A stretch of DNA of 64,000 nucleotides from Gammaproteobacteria bacterium (GCA_016707425.1 JADJHU010000014.1:1-64000); one strand, 5' to 3'. Positions 51,456 through 60,465 are shown, numbered from the stretch's first letter. A program made the numbers and translations. Notes: generated by a model not told the origin, from the letters alone.

Positions 51456-52679
51456 ATGTCCGAGCATTCCCGATCCGGCGTACCGGCAGGCGACCTCCCG
51501 GTGCTGCGCCTCAGACGTAACGAAGACCGCCGCATCCGCGCGGGTCACCTCTGGGTTTTCAGCAACGAGATCGACACGGCGCGCACGCCGCTCACCGGGC
51601 TCGCGCGTGGAGCGCTCGTGCAGGTGCTCTCCGACCGGGACCAGTTCCTCGGTTATGCCTATGCCAATCCCAATGCCCTCATCTGTGCGCGCATCCTGGG
51701 CCGCGATGCTGCGTGCCCGCCCGACCGCGCATTCCTCGCGCGGCGGCTCGCGGTCGCGCTCTCGCTGCGCGAGCGCCTCTACCGGGAGCCCTGGTACCGG
51801 CTCGTCTTCGGGGAATCGGATGGTCTCCCCGGACTCGTGCTGGATCGCTACGGCGAAGCGGTCGTCGGTCAGATCGCAACCGTCGGGATGGAGGCGCTGC
51901 GTGAGGAGGTGAGTGCGGCAATCGCCTCAGTGCTCGCACCACGGGTGCTCGTCTGGAAGAACGATTCGGCAGCGCGCGACCTGGAGCAACTGCCGAAATC
52001 TCTCGCGGTCTCCTGTGGGGAGGTGCCGGAGGAGCTCGGTGTACGCGAGGGACGCCTGCACTTCAGCGTGCCGCTGCGCGCCGGGCAGAAGACCGGGTGG
52101 TTCTACGACCAGGCTGCGAACCGGGCGCTGCTTGCACGCTTTCTGTGGCCCGGAGCGCGTGTGCTCGACGTCTGCAGTTACGCGGGTGCCTGGGCGATCA
52201 CGGCACTTGTCAATGGCGCGGCCGAGGCGCTGTGCATCGATGCCTCCGGACCGGCACTCGAGTACGCTGCGCGCAATGCAGCCGCCAATGGCGTATCGCT
52301 GGGGACGCTGAGGGCGGATGCCTTCGACGCGATGAAGGCGCTCGGCGAGCAGGGGCGTCGTTTCGATGTCGTGATCCTCGACCCGCCCGCTTTCGTCAAG
52401 CGCAAGAAGGACCTCCCGCAGGGACAGGCGGCCTATCGCAAGCTCAACCAGCTGGCCCTGAACCTGATCGAGCGGGACGGCCTGCTGGTCTCCTGCTCCT
52501 GCTCCTGGCACCTGGCGGCCGACGATCTGGTTGCGCTCATCCAGGCGGCCGCGCGGCACACGGGACGCTTCGTTCAGATCCTGGCCGCGGGCGGCCAGGC
52601 GCCCGACCATCCGGTGCATCCTGCGATTCCGGAGACACGATACCTCAAGGCGTTCTTCTGTCGGGTCGTCCGCGAGTAG
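51456..52679 (+). CDS. rlmI: 23S rRNA (cytosine-C5) methyltransferase, RlmI family
   Basis: A 407-residue enzyme with an N-terminal PUA RNA-binding domain (about 15-95; RIRAGHLWVFSNEI), a linking EEHEE-like domain and a C-terminal SAM methyltransferase domain. The SAM-binding region is VLDVCSYAGAWA and the catalytic region is VILDPPAFVKRKKDL, with LLVSCSCSWH near the end. In E. coli RlmI makes m5C1962 in 23S rRNA. A possible extended -10 (TGCTATCTT, 51387-51395) lies upstream in the divergent gap. Confidence 0.92.
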   Translation: MSEHSRSGVPAGDLPVLRLRRNEDRRIRAGHLWVFSNEIDTARTPLTGLARGALVQVLSDRDQFLGYAYANPNALICARILGRDAACPPDRAFLARRLAVALSLRERLYREPWYRLVFGESDGLPGLVLDRYGEAVVGQIATVGMEALREEVSAAIASVLAPRVLVWKNDSAARDLEQLPKSLAVSCGEVPEELGVREGRLHFSVPLRAGQKTGWFYDQAANRALLARFLWPGARVLDVCSYAGAWAITALVNGAAEALCIDASGPALEYAARNAAANGVSLGTLRADAFDAMKALGEQGRRFDVVILDPPAFVKRKKDLPQGQAAYRKLNQLALNLIERDGLLVSCSCSWHLAADDLVALIQAAARHTGRFVQILAAGGQAPDHPVHPAIPETRYLKAFFCRVVRE

Positions 52680-52692
52680 AATCGCCGCGCCC

Positions 52693-53493
52693 ATGCTTCA
52701 GTATCCCGGTTTCGATCCCGTTGCCGTCCAGATCGGTCCCGTCAGGGTGCACTGGTACGGCATCATGTATCTCGTTGGGTTTCTCGTGGCATGGGGACTC
52801 GGACGGCTGCGCGCACGTTCTCCGCGCTCGAGCTGGCGGGCAGCCGACGTCGACGACTTCGTGTTCTTCGCGATGCTGGGCGTGATCCTCGGTGGGCGGC
52901 TCGGCTATGTGTTCTTCTATGGCATCGGCTACTGGCTGCAGGATCCGTGGTATCCGCTGCGCATCTGGGAGGGCGGCATGTCCTTCCATGGAGGGATGCT
53001 CGGCGTACTCGTGGCCATCGCGATATTCGCCCTGCGCCGCGGCCGGCACATTGCCGACGTGTTCGATTTCGCGGCTCCACTGCCCGGAATCGGGCTCCTG
53101 GCCGGGCGCATCGGCAATTTCATCAACGGAGAACTCTGGGGCAAGGTCACCACGGTGCCCTGGGGTTTCCGTGTCGACGGGCAGGTGCGGCATCCCACCC
53201 AGCTTTACGAGGCGGCGCTCGAAGGCGTCGTGCTGTTTTCCGTGCTCTGGTGGTTCACGGCAAGACCGCGGCACCGGTTCGCGCCCTCGGGGCTTTTCCT
53301 GCTCCTCTACGGCGTGGCGCGCGTACTGGTCGAATTCTGGCGCGTGCCGGATGCACACATCGGCTATCTCGCGGGCGGGTGGCTCACGATGGGGCAGGTG
53401 CTCTCCGTCCCGATGATCGTTGCGGGCCTGCTGCTGCTCTACGTGGCCCGCCGGCGCCACGAGCCGAGCGGCAACTTCGTCCGGGTGGCCTGA
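52693..53493 (+). CDS. lgt: Prolipoprotein diacylglyceryl transferase
   Basis: A 266-residue inner-membrane enzyme that attaches diacylglycerol from phosphatidylglycerol to the lipobox cysteine, the first step of lipoprotein maturation. It has seven membrane spans, the conserved MSFHGGMLGV histidine block and the signature GRIGNFINGELWG. YGVARVLVEFWR lies near the end. Start MLQYPGFDPVAVQIGP is typical. A TAGAAT element overlapping the rlmI stop (52677-52682) may be a -10 giving a very short leader. The lipoproteins at 19798 and 59130 are its predicted substrates. Confidence 0.96.
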   Translation: MLQYPGFDPVAVQIGPVRVHWYGIMYLVGFLVAWGLGRLRARSPRSSWRAADVDDFVFFAMLGVILGGRLGYVFFYGIGYWLQDPWYPLRIWEGGMSFHGGMLGVLVAIAIFALRRGRHIADVFDFAAPLPGIGLLAGRIGNFINGELWGKVTTVPWGFRVDGQVRHPTQLYEAALEGVVLFSVLWWFTARPRHRFAPSGLFLLLYGVARVLVEFWRVPDAHIGYLAGGWLTMGQVLSVPMIVAGLLLLYVARRRHEPSGNFVRVA

Positions 53494-53501
53494 ACAATCC
53501 C

Positions 53502-54296
53502 GTGCGCCAGTATCTGGAGATGATGCGCCGCGTGCGTGCAGAAGGCGCGCGCAAGACCGACCGCACGGGCACCGGTACGCTGTCGCTCTTCGGCTGCCAG
53601 ATGCGCTTCGATCTGGCGGCCGGCTTTCCGCTGGTCACGACCAAGAAGATCCACGTGCGTTCGGTGATCTACGAGCTGCTCTGGTTCCTGCGCGGCGACA
53701 CCAGCACGCGCTATCTGAACGAGCACGGGGTGACGATCTGGGACGAGTGGGCTGACGAGCGCGGAGAGCTCGGACCGGTCTACGGCAGACAATGGCGCGC
53801 GTGGGCGACACCCGACGGGGGCTCGATCGACCAGATTGCCGACACCGTGCGTCAGCTGCGTGAGAATCCGGACTCGCGACGCATCATGGTGAGCGCCTGG
53901 AACGTGGGCGAGCTCGCGCAGATGGCGCTCATGCCCTGCCACGCCTTCTTCCAGCTCTACGTGGCCGCCGGCCGGCTGTCCTGCCAGGTCTATCAGCGCA
54001 GCGCCGACATCTTTCTCGGCGTGCCCTTCAACATCGCCTCCTACGCGCTGCTCACGCACATGCTCGCGCAGCAGTGTGACCTCGAGCCCGCGGAGCTCAT
54101 CTGGACGGGCGGCGACTGCCATCTCTACCTCAATCATCTCCGGCAGGCCGACGAACAGCTTGCGCGTGCGCCGCTGCCGCTACCCTCGCTCACCATTCTC
54201 CGCCGCCCGCCGACGATCTTCGATTACGCCTGCGAGGACTTCGAGCTGCACGGCTACCAGCATCACCCACACATCAAGGCACCGGTCGCCATATGA
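53502..54296 (+). CDS. thyA: Thymidylate synthase
   Basis: A 264-residue enzyme converting dUMP to dTMP with 5,10-methylene-THF, producing dihydrofolate. The nucleophile is C146 in LMPCHAFFQLYV, the same number as in E. coli. DRTGTGTLSLFGCQMRFDL and YQRSADIFLGVPFNIASYA are present. The start is a GTG (read MRQYLEMMRRV), giving the exact E. coli length, since no ATG fits. It lies 8 nt after lgt as in many gammaproteobacteria. folA, three genes downstream, recycles its dihydrofolate product. Confidence 0.96.
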   Translation: MRQYLEMMRRVRAEGARKTDRTGTGTLSLFGCQMRFDLAAGFPLVTTKKIHVRSVIYELLWFLRGDTSTRYLNEHGVTIWDEWADERGELGPVYGRQWRAWATPDGGSIDQIADTVRQLRENPDSRRIMVSAWNVGELAQMALMPCHAFFQLYVAAGRLSCQVYQRSADIFLGVPFNIASYALLTHMLAQQCDLEPAELIWTGGDCHLYLNHLRQADEQLARAPLPLPSLTILRRPPTIFDYACEDFELHGYQHHPHIKAPVAI

Positions 54297-54841
54297 GCAG
54301 CAGAGAACCGATGATCAAGGTCCGAAGATCCAGGGTCCATGGCCGGGGCGTCTTCGCGCTTCGCCGCATCCGCAAGGGTACGCGCATCATCGAGTATGTG
54401 GGCGACCGGGTTTCGCATGACGAAGCGGACCGGCGCTACGAGGACCACGACATCAACGACAACCACACCTTCCTCTTCATCGTGGACCGGCGCACGGTGA
54501 TCGATGCGGGCGTGGACGGCAACGATGCGCGCTTCATCAATCATTCCTGCGACCCGAACTGCGAGTCGGTCATCGAGAACCGTCGCGTGTTCATCGAGGC
54601 GGTCCGTACGATCCAGCCGGGCGAGGAGCTTTCCTACGACTACGAGATCGGCCGCGAGGAGGACGATCCGCCGAACGTCGATGAGATCTACGCCTGCCGC
54701 TGCGGCACGGCCCGGTGCCGCGGCACGATGCTGTGGCCCGCGAAGCGGCCGGCGAAGAAGGCGCGGCGCCCCACCAGGCTGCCGACCGGGAAGAAGCGAC
54801 GCGGGAAGGCGCCTGCCAGGCAGCGCAGCGGGTCTCGATGA
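54293..54841 (+). CDS. SET-domain protein lysine methyltransferase-like protein with basic tail
   Basis: A 182-residue protein. The SET domain (about 8-130) has GRGVFALRRIRKGTRIIEY, the SAM/substrate motifs RFINHSCDPNC and GEELSYDYEIG, and a post-SET zinc motif CRCGTARCRGT. The last ~35 residues are lysine/arginine-rich (AKKARRPTRLPTGKKRRGK) and could bind nucleic acid or be self-methylated. Bacterial SET proteins are scattered; their targets are mostly unknown. It is coupled to thyA (ATGA overlap) and to kup downstream, an arrangement without obvious functional logic. Confidence 0.9.
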   Translation: MSSREPMIKVRRSRVHGRGVFALRRIRKGTRIIEYVGDRVSHDEADRRYEDHDINDNHTFLFIVDRRTVIDAGVDGNDARFINHSCDPNCESVIENRRVFIEAVRTIQPGEELSYDYEIGREEDDPPNVDEIYACRCGTARCRGTMLWPAKRPAKKARRPTRLPTGKKRRGKAPARQRSGSR

Positions 54842-56694
54842 CCGGGGTCCGGCAGCCGTTCCCTGCGATCGTCGGCGCGACCGGTGTCGTCTTCGGCGAC
54901 ATCGGCACGAGCCCTCTTTACGCCCTGGAAGAGTCGATTGCTGCGACGGGGTCTGGCGGTGACGCCGTGGTCCTCGGTGTGCTGTCGCTCATCCTCTGGA
55001 GCCTCTTCGTCTCGGTCACGCTCAAGTACGTGGTGGTCGTGATGCGCGCCGACAACGAAGGCGAGGGGGGCATTCTCGCGCTCTTCGCCCTCGCACAGCG
55101 CGGGCTGGCGCACCTCGGGCGCTGGCGCAACACGCTGGTGGGACTCGCGCTCGCCGGCACGGCGCTCTTTTATTGCGATGCGCTGATCACGCCGGCCATC
55201 TCGGTACTGAGCGCCGTCGAAGGAGTCGAGCTGCTCGATCCGTCGCTCGAGCGCGCTGCGGTGCCGATCACGCTGGTCGTGCTCGCGCTGCTCTTTGCCG
55301 TGCAGCGCCGGGGCACTGCACACGTCGCACGAGTCTTCGGACCCGTGATGGTCCTGTGGTTCCTGGCCATCGGTGCATCGGGTGCGGCCGCAGTGCTGCA
55401 CGAACCCGCCGTGCTCGCGGCCTTTGCCCCGCAGAACGGACTGGAGCTCCTCCGCAGCCACCCCGGAGTCGCACTGACCATCATCGGGGCGGTGTTCCTC
55501 GCCCTCACCGGCGGTGAAGCGCTCTACGCCGACATGGGACATTTCGGCAGCCGACCGGTGCGCACGGCGTGGTTCGTGCTCGTGTGGCCGGCACTGGTGC
55601 TGAACTACCTCGGACAGGGTGCACTGCTCCTCGGTACGCGCGGTCCGGTCGTGCATCCGCTCTATACGCTCGTGCCCGCGGAGCTTCTGCCATTCATGCT
55701 CGTGCTCGCTACGGGAGCGACGGTCATCGCCTCGCAGGCAGTGATCTCCGGGGCGTTCTCGGTGACGCGCCAGGCGATGCAGCTGGACCTGCTGCCGCGC
55801 CTGCGGGTACTGCAGACCTCCGCCCAGGAGCAGGGCCAGATCTACGTGCCTGCCGCGAACCTGCTCCTGTTCCTCGCCGTGATCGCCTTCGTGCTGGGGT
55901 TCGGCTCCTCGAGCGCGCTCGCGGGCGCCTATGGTGCCGCGGTCGTGGGCGCCATGCTCGTGACGACGCTGCTCGGGGCTTTCGTGGCGATCACGCAGTG
56001 GGGCTGGCCGAAGACGGCGGTGATCGGCCTGTTTGGCCTGTTTCTCGTCACTGATCTGGTGTTCACGGTCGGCAATCTCACCAAGATCCAGCATGGTGGC
56101 TGGGTGCCTCTCGCGCTCGCCCTCGGGCTGTATTCGATCTTCTCCACCTGGCGCACCGGACGCGCACGGCTGCGCGCGACGCTCACCGCACGGGCCCAGC
56201 CGCTCTCCAGCCTCGGCCAGATCCTGCGGGGCGTGCAGCGCGTGCCCGGTACGGGCATTTTTCTCGTGAGCCATCCCGACTTCGTGCCGTCGGCCCTGAT
56301 CCGTAATATCGAACACAACCATGTGGCGCACGAACGCATCGTGATCCTCCACATGATCTTCGTGCGCCGGCCGCGCCAGGATTCCGCGGCCCGTGTCCGC
56401 ATCGAGCAGTTGCTCCCGGACGTCCATCGTGTCACCGCCTGCTACGGCTTCATGGAGGCGCCCGATGTCGGCGAAGTCCTCAGAGCCTGCAGGCGCCACG
56501 GTCTCGCGCTCCATCTGGAGGACTGCTCGTTCTTCCTCGGCTGGCATCTGGTGCGCGCGCTCGAGCGGCCGGGCTGGGGCGGGCTGCAGCGCCGGCTCTT
56601 CGCCTGGATGCAGCGGCGCAGCACGCAGGCCGCCGAGTTCTTCCGCATGCCTTCGCGCCGGGTGGTGGTGCTCGGCACCGAGATCGAGCTGTGA
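54838..56694 (+). CDS. kup: KUP-family potassium uptake protein
   Basis: A 618-residue proton-coupled potassium importer, close to E. coli Kup in length. The N-terminal signature GVVFGDIGTSPLYAL (about 17-31) is intact, with about 12 membrane spans to residue 430 and a cytoplasmic C-terminal domain ending in VVVLGTEIEL. The ATG at 54838 overlaps the SET-gene stop; an earlier in-frame start lies inside that gene. Kup is constitutive and low-affinity in E. coli. Confidence 0.94.
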   Translation: MTGVRQPFPAIVGATGVVFGDIGTSPLYALEESIAATGSGGDAVVLGVLSLILWSLFVSVTLKYVVVVMRADNEGEGGILALFALAQRGLAHLGRWRNTLVGLALAGTALFYCDALITPAISVLSAVEGVELLDPSLERAAVPITLVVLALLFAVQRRGTAHVARVFGPVMVLWFLAIGASGAAAVLHEPAVLAAFAPQNGLELLRSHPGVALTIIGAVFLALTGGEALYADMGHFGSRPVRTAWFVLVWPALVLNYLGQGALLLGTRGPVVHPLYTLVPAELLPFMLVLATGATVIASQAVISGAFSVTRQAMQLDLLPRLRVLQTSAQEQGQIYVPAANLLLFLAVIAFVLGFGSSSALAGAYGAAVVGAMLVTTLLGAFVAITQWGWPKTAVIGLFGLFLVTDLVFTVGNLTKIQHGGWVPLALALGLYSIFSTWRTGRARLRATLTARAQPLSSLGQILRGVQRVPGTGIFLVSHPDFVPSALIRNIEHNHVAHERIVILHMIFVRRPRQDSAARVRIEQLLPDVHRVTACYGFMEAPDVGEVLRACRRHGLALHLEDCSFFLGWHLVRALERPGWGGLQRRLFAWMQRRSTQAAEFFRMPSRRVVVLGTEIEL

Positions 56695-57221
56695 ATGCCC
56701 GCTCTCCGGAGCGACCCCCACACCGTCCTCTCGTATCGCTGATCGTCGCCCGCGCCGACAATGGCGTCATCGGGCGGGGCGGGCAACTCCCGTGGCGCCT
56801 GCCGGACGATCTCCGGCGCTTCAAGGCGCTCACCTGGGGCAAACCGATCCTCATGGGCCGGCGCACGTTCGAGTCCCTCGGGCGGCCACTGCCCGGAAGG
56901 CAGAATCTCGTGCTGACGCGCATGGCGGATTTCCGGGCTGAGGGCGTGAGGGTGGTCCACGCGGCGGAGGAGGCGCTGCGGACGGCTGCCGGCATGTCCG
57001 AGCTCGTGGTGATCGGAGGTGCCGAGGTCTATCGGCTGATGCTGCCCCGGGTCCGCCGTATCCATCTCACGGAAGTGCACGCGGAACCCGAAGGGGATAC
57101 GCGCCTGCCTCCATTCGATGCAGCGCAGTGGCGCGAAATGGCGCGCGAGGAACATCCGGCGGATGCGCACCATGCCTGCGCGATGAGTTTCGTGACGCTG
57201 GAGCGCCTCACAGCCGGGTGA
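56691..57221 (+). CDS. folA: Dihydrofolate reductase
   Basis: A 176-residue NADPH-dependent enzyme regenerating tetrahydrofolate. Motifs are ARADNGVIGRGGQLPWRLPD (folate and NADPH sites), PILMGRRTFESLGRPLPGR and VIGGAEVYRLMLP. It carries a short extra N-terminal stretch of about 14 residues. A GTG overlapping the kup stop is taken as the start. It lies downstream of thyA in the same run of genes, the usual folate pairing interrupted by the SET and kup genes. Confidence 0.95.
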   Translation: MNARSPERPPHRPLVSLIVARADNGVIGRGGQLPWRLPDDLRRFKALTWGKPILMGRRTFESLGRPLPGRQNLVLTRMADFRAEGVRVVHAAEEALRTAAGMSELVVIGGAEVYRLMLPRVRRIHLTEVHAEPEGDTRLPPFDAAQWREMAREEHPADAHHACAMSFVTLERLTAG

Positions 57222-57225
57222 TCGC

Positions 57226-57231
57226 TATAAT
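57226..57231 (+). promoter_or_regulatory. Candidate -10 element for rdgC
   Basis: A consensus TATAAT lies 5 nt after the folA stop, 36 bp before the proposed CTG start of rdgC. No good -35 match is visible. It indicates that rdgC has its own promoter and that its start codon must be downstream of about 57238. Confidence 0.45.
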
Positions 57232-57266
57232 CCGCGCCCCCTTCCCCCGGCTCCCGGTCCGCCCCG

Positions 57267-58181
57267 CTGTTTTTCAGGAATCTCGTCGTCCATCGGCTCC
57301 CGGCCGATGACATGCCGTCTGCGCCGGAGCTCGAGGAACGGCTCGCACAGCGCACGCTGCAGCCCTGCGGCCCCTTCGACATGGCGAGCCGCGGCTGGGT
57401 GGCACCGGCAGCCGGGAGTGCGCGACTGGTGTACACGGTGGGCCTGCAACACCTGATTGCGCTTGGCGTGGACCAGAAGCTGCTGCCCGCTTCGGTCATC
57501 CGCCAGGTCACGACGGAACGCGCCGCGGTCCTGGCCATCGAGCAGGGATTTCCGGTCGGACGGCGGCAGATGCGCGATCTGCGGCTGCGGGTCACCGAGG
57601 AGCTGCGCTCGCGCGCACTCACGAAACGACGCATGACCCGCGCGTGGATCGATCCCCAGAACGGCTGGCTGGTCGTCGATGCCGCGGGTGCCGCGCGGGC
57701 GGAGGAATTCGTCGAGGCGCTGCGCGATACACTCGGCAGCTTCGCGGTGCAGAGGCTCGAGGCGGAGTGCTCGCCCCAGGCCTCGATGGCGCTGTGGCTC
57801 AGGCAGGGCGATGCACCGCTGCGCTTCACGATCGAACAGGATCTGGAACTGCAGGCGCCCGACAGGACAAAGGCGGTGATCCGTTACACGCGCTATCCGC
57901 TCGAGAGTCGGGAAATCCTCGCCCATCTCTCCGCCGGCCTGTGTGCGACGCGACTGGGGCTGACCTGGAACGATCGCGTGTCGTTCATCCTGACGGAAAA
58001 GCTGCAGCTCAAACGTATCGAGTTCCTGGAAATGAAGAAGGATGCAGCCGACGGTGGCGAAGCCGACGCCGCCGAGCAGTTCGACATCGATTTTGCGGTG
58101 ATGGCCGGCGAACTTGCAGCGCTTCTCAGCGATCTGACACAGGCCCTCGGCGAGGCGAGGCCGCAGGCCGAGGCGGCCTGA
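57267..58181 (+). CDS. rdgC: Recombination-associated protein RdgC, probable CTG start
   Basis: A DNA-binding ring protein that modulates RecA and is implicated in replication-fork stability. From the ATG at 57312 the protein is 289 residues and lacks the first beta strand of RdgC. The 15 codons before it encode LFFRNLVVHRLPADD, matching the family start (M-L-W-F-K-N-L-x-x-Y-R-L). No ATG, GTG or TTG lies between this stretch and an in-frame stop at 57228, leaving CTG at 57267, which gives 304 residues against 303 in E. coli. FDIDFAVMAGELAALL marks the conserved C terminus. Its end overlaps the convergent exporter gene by 56 nt. Confidence 0.88.
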   Translation: MFFRNLVVHRLPADDMPSAPELEERLAQRTLQPCGPFDMASRGWVAPAAGSARLVYTVGLQHLIALGVDQKLLPASVIRQVTTERAAVLAIEQGFPVGRRQMRDLRLRVTEELRSRALTKRRMTRAWIDPQNGWLVVDAAGAARAEEFVEALRDTLGSFAVQRLEAECSPQASMALWLRQGDAPLRFTIEQDLELQAPDRTKAVIRYTRYPLESREILAHLSAGLCATRLGLTWNDRVSFILTEKLQLKRIEFLEMKKDAADGGEADAAEQFDIDFAVMAGELAALLSDLTQALGEARPQAEAA

Positions 58182-59058
58182 CGGGGACGGGCTGCCGGTT
58201 CGCCCAGGCGAGCAGTGCCACCGCCGCAAACACCAGCAGGAGCGCGGCGAGTGTCTGCGGCGCGATGTGCTCGCCACCGAGCCAGGCGCCGACGGCAAGG
58301 GCGACCAGCGGATTGACGTAGGCGTAGCTGGCGGCGAGTGTCGGCGATACCGTGTGCACGAGATACATGTAGGCGGAGAAGGCGACGATCGAACCGAAGA
58401 CGACGAGATAGGTCCAGGCGAACCAGGCGCTCGCGCTCGCCACGAGCGTCCATGGCTCACCGAGCGCCGCGCTGATGGCCAGCAGCACGAGGCCGCCGGC
58501 CAGCATCTCGGCCGCAAAACCCATGGGGCCCGAAGGCACGTCGAGCCGCTTCGAGAGCAGGGAGCCCAGCGCCCAGAAGAAGGTGGCGGCAACGATCGCA
58601 AAGGTGCCGCCGGGGCTCGCCCGGAACTCCTGCCCGAGCGTCAGGACGCCCACGCCGAGTGTGCCAATGGCGACGGCACACCACTCCAGCCGGCGTGGCG
58701 CCGATCCGAAGAGGCCTGAGAGCACGGCCATCCAGAGCGGCGTGAAGGCAATGAGCACGGTCACGGCGCCTGAGCTGATGGTCTGCTCGGCGACTGCGAC
58801 GAGGCTCGTGCCCCCACCGAGCATCAGCAGACCCAGAATCGCCGAGTGCAGCCATTGCCGCACCGTCGGCGCCGCGTGGTTGCGCAGCATCAACCAGGCG
58901 AACAGCATCGCACCGGCGACCGTGAAGCGCGTGCCCATCTGGAAGTAGGGCTGGAAACCCTCGAGAGCGAACTTGATGCCGAGGTAGGTCGTGCCCCAGA
59001 TGACGTAGACGGCAGCAAGTGCGGCGGCGATGCGGATGGTCGCAGGATTCATCGACAT
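58126..59058 (-). CDS. EamA/RhaT-family drug/metabolite exporter (YedA-like)
   Basis: A membrane protein of about 310 residues with ten predicted spans arranged as two EamA repeats. The first begins AAVYVIWGTTYLGIKFAL and the second includes ATFFWALGSLLSKRL and SPTLAASYAYVNPLVALAVG. It probably exports amino acids or other metabolites; the substrate cannot be read. The start is uncertain: ATG at 59058 (MSMNPAT), 59052 or 59085 are all in frame. Its 3' end overlaps rdgC on the opposite strand by 56 nt, so transcripts would be antisense to each other there. Confidence 0.87.
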   Translation of the reverse strand: MSMNPATIRIAAALAAVYVIWGTTYLGIKFALEGFQPYFQMGTRFTVAGAMLFAWLMLRNHAAPTVRQWLHSAILGLLMLGGGTSLVAVAEQTISSGAVTVLIAFTPLWMAVLSGLFGSAPRRLEWCAVAIGTLGVGVLTLGQEFRASPGGTFAIVAATFFWALGSLLSKRLDVPSGPMGFAAEMLAGGLVLLAISAALGEPWTLVASASAWFAWTYLVVFGSIVAFSAYMYLVHTVSPTLAASYAYVNPLVALAVGAWLGGEHIAPQTLAALLLVFAAVALLAWANRQPVPVRPPRPAASPRRGPVSDR

Positions 59059-59129
59059 GTGTGGGCTGTCGCCGGCTGGCTCCATTGGCGTATGTTACGC
59101 ACTCCGGCAGAGTTGCAGGGTGGGGGGAA

Positions 59130-59627
59130 ATGCACAGAGGCTCGCTGACCATCCGGTCGCGCCGCGCGGTGCTCGGCGTGCTCTGTGCGGCGACGCTGAC
59201 GGGCTGCACCGCGCACTCGATGCACTGGCCCTGGGGTCATAGACGCGCCGCAGCGCCTCCTCAGCCTGTGAGCGAGCTGCGTCTCGAGCCCGCACAGGGC
59301 AGTACAGTCGTGGCGACGGTCGGCGGCATCGAGCAGTTCCGGGAGCGGAACACGCTCGTGCTCGATCTCCACAACGTCGCGCACAGCGGGGCGGTGGTGC
59401 TGCGGCCCGGTCCGGGGCGGAACTGGCCGGTGCGCCTCGCCTTCCGTGTCTTGCCGGGACGCTTCGCCGTGCTCGAGGTACGCGGCGAGGAGCGAGTCAT
59501 TTTCCAGATCCCGCCCGAAGGCGCGGACCCGATCGAGCTTCAGCTCGGACCGGGCGTGTACTCGAGCCGTACCGCGCGCCTGGAGCTCGAGTGGGGCTCA
59601 GGGCAATCGGGCGGGCCCGTGCGCTGA
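59130..59627 (+). CDS. Putative lipoprotein of unknown function
   Basis: A 165-residue protein with an arginine-containing N terminus, hydrophobic stretch and lipobox ATLTGC. The rest is a beta-rich soluble domain (TLVLDLHNVAHSGAVVLRPG, NWPVRLAFRVLPGRFAVLEV). I do not recognise a family. A strong GGGGGGAA site precedes the ATG at 59130. It is divergent from the exporter and convergent with apaH (7-nt gap). Confidence 0.7.
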   Translation: MHRGSLTIRSRRAVLGVLCAATLTGCTAHSMHWPWGHRRAAAPPQPVSELRLEPAQGSTVVATVGGIEQFRERNTLVLDLHNVAHSGAVVLRPGPGRNWPVRLAFRVLPGRFAVLEVRGEERVIFQIPPEGADPIELQLGPGVYSSRTARLELEWGSGQSGGPVR

Positions 59628-59634
59628 GACGGAT

Positions 59635-60465
59635 TCAAGGGGTTCCTGGTGTGCGATAGCCTGAGCAGGGCACGCACACCGCGGCTGAGTCGGCATCGAG
59701 GTCGACGGCGCTGAGCGCTCCTCCCCACACGCAGCCGGTGTCGAGCGCGAGCACCCCGGACTGCGCGCGGAAGCCGAGTGTGGACCAGTGACCGAAGACG
59801 ACGCGCACGTCGCGCGTTGCCCGCTGCGGAACCTCGAACCACGGATAGAGCGGCGGGCGGATCGTCTCCGGTGCCCCCTTGACCTCGAGGTCGATGCGTC
59901 CTTCGGCGGTACAGGCACGCATGCGCGTGAGGGCATTGGTGATGACCCGCAGGCGCTCAGGCCCGGTGAGGTGCTCGCCCCAGGTGTCCGGCTGGTTGCC
60001 GTACATGTGTTCGAACAGGCAGCGTGGCTCACGTGTGAGCACGGCCTGCACTTCGCCTGCGAGGCGCAGGACATCCGCGGGCGTCCACTGGGGCAGTACG
60101 CCGCCATGGACGAGCAGGTCACCCGCTGCCTCGTCGAAGTGCGCGAGCGGCCGGGCGGCGAGCCAGTCGAGCAGCACCTGGCGATCGGGGGCTGCGAGCA
60201 CGGCATCCAGCGTGTCACCGCGGTGAGCCTGCCGGGTACCATGTGCGACGGCAAGGAGATGCAGATCGTGGTTGCCGAGCACCACGATCGCACTGTCACC
60301 GAGCGACTTCACGAAGCGCAGGGTCTCGAGAGATTTCGGGCCGCGGTTGACCAGGTCGCCCACGAACCAGAGACGATCACGGTCCGGCGAGAACCTCAGC
60401 CGTCTGAGCAGGGCGCGCAGCTCGTCGTGGCAGCCCTGCACGTCGCCGATTGCGAAGCGGGTCAT
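59635..60465 (-). CDS. apaH: Symmetrical bis(5'-nucleosyl)-tetraphosphatase
   Basis: A 276-residue metallophosphatase that splits Ap4A into two ADP and also removes Np4 caps from RNA. The phosphoesterase signatures GDVQGCHDEL, FVGDLVNRGPKS and VLGNHDLHLL hold the two metals, and LLVHGGVLPQW is the ApaH-specific block. The start at 60465 gives the typical MTRFAIGDVQG. It lies downstream of apaG, as in E. coli. Confidence 0.96.
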   Translation of the reverse strand: MTRFAIGDVQGCHDELRALLRRLRFSPDRDRLWFVGDLVNRGPKSLETLRFVKSLGDSAIVVLGNHDLHLLAVAHGTRQAHRGDTLDAVLAAPDRQVLLDWLAARPLAHFDEAAGDLLVHGGVLPQWTPADVLRLAGEVQAVLTREPRCLFEHMYGNQPDTWGEHLTGPERLRVITNALTRMRACTAEGRIDLEVKGAPETIRPPLYPWFEVPQRATRDVRVVFGHWSTLGFRAQSGVLALDTGCVWGGALSAVDLDADSAAVCVPCSGYRTPGTP

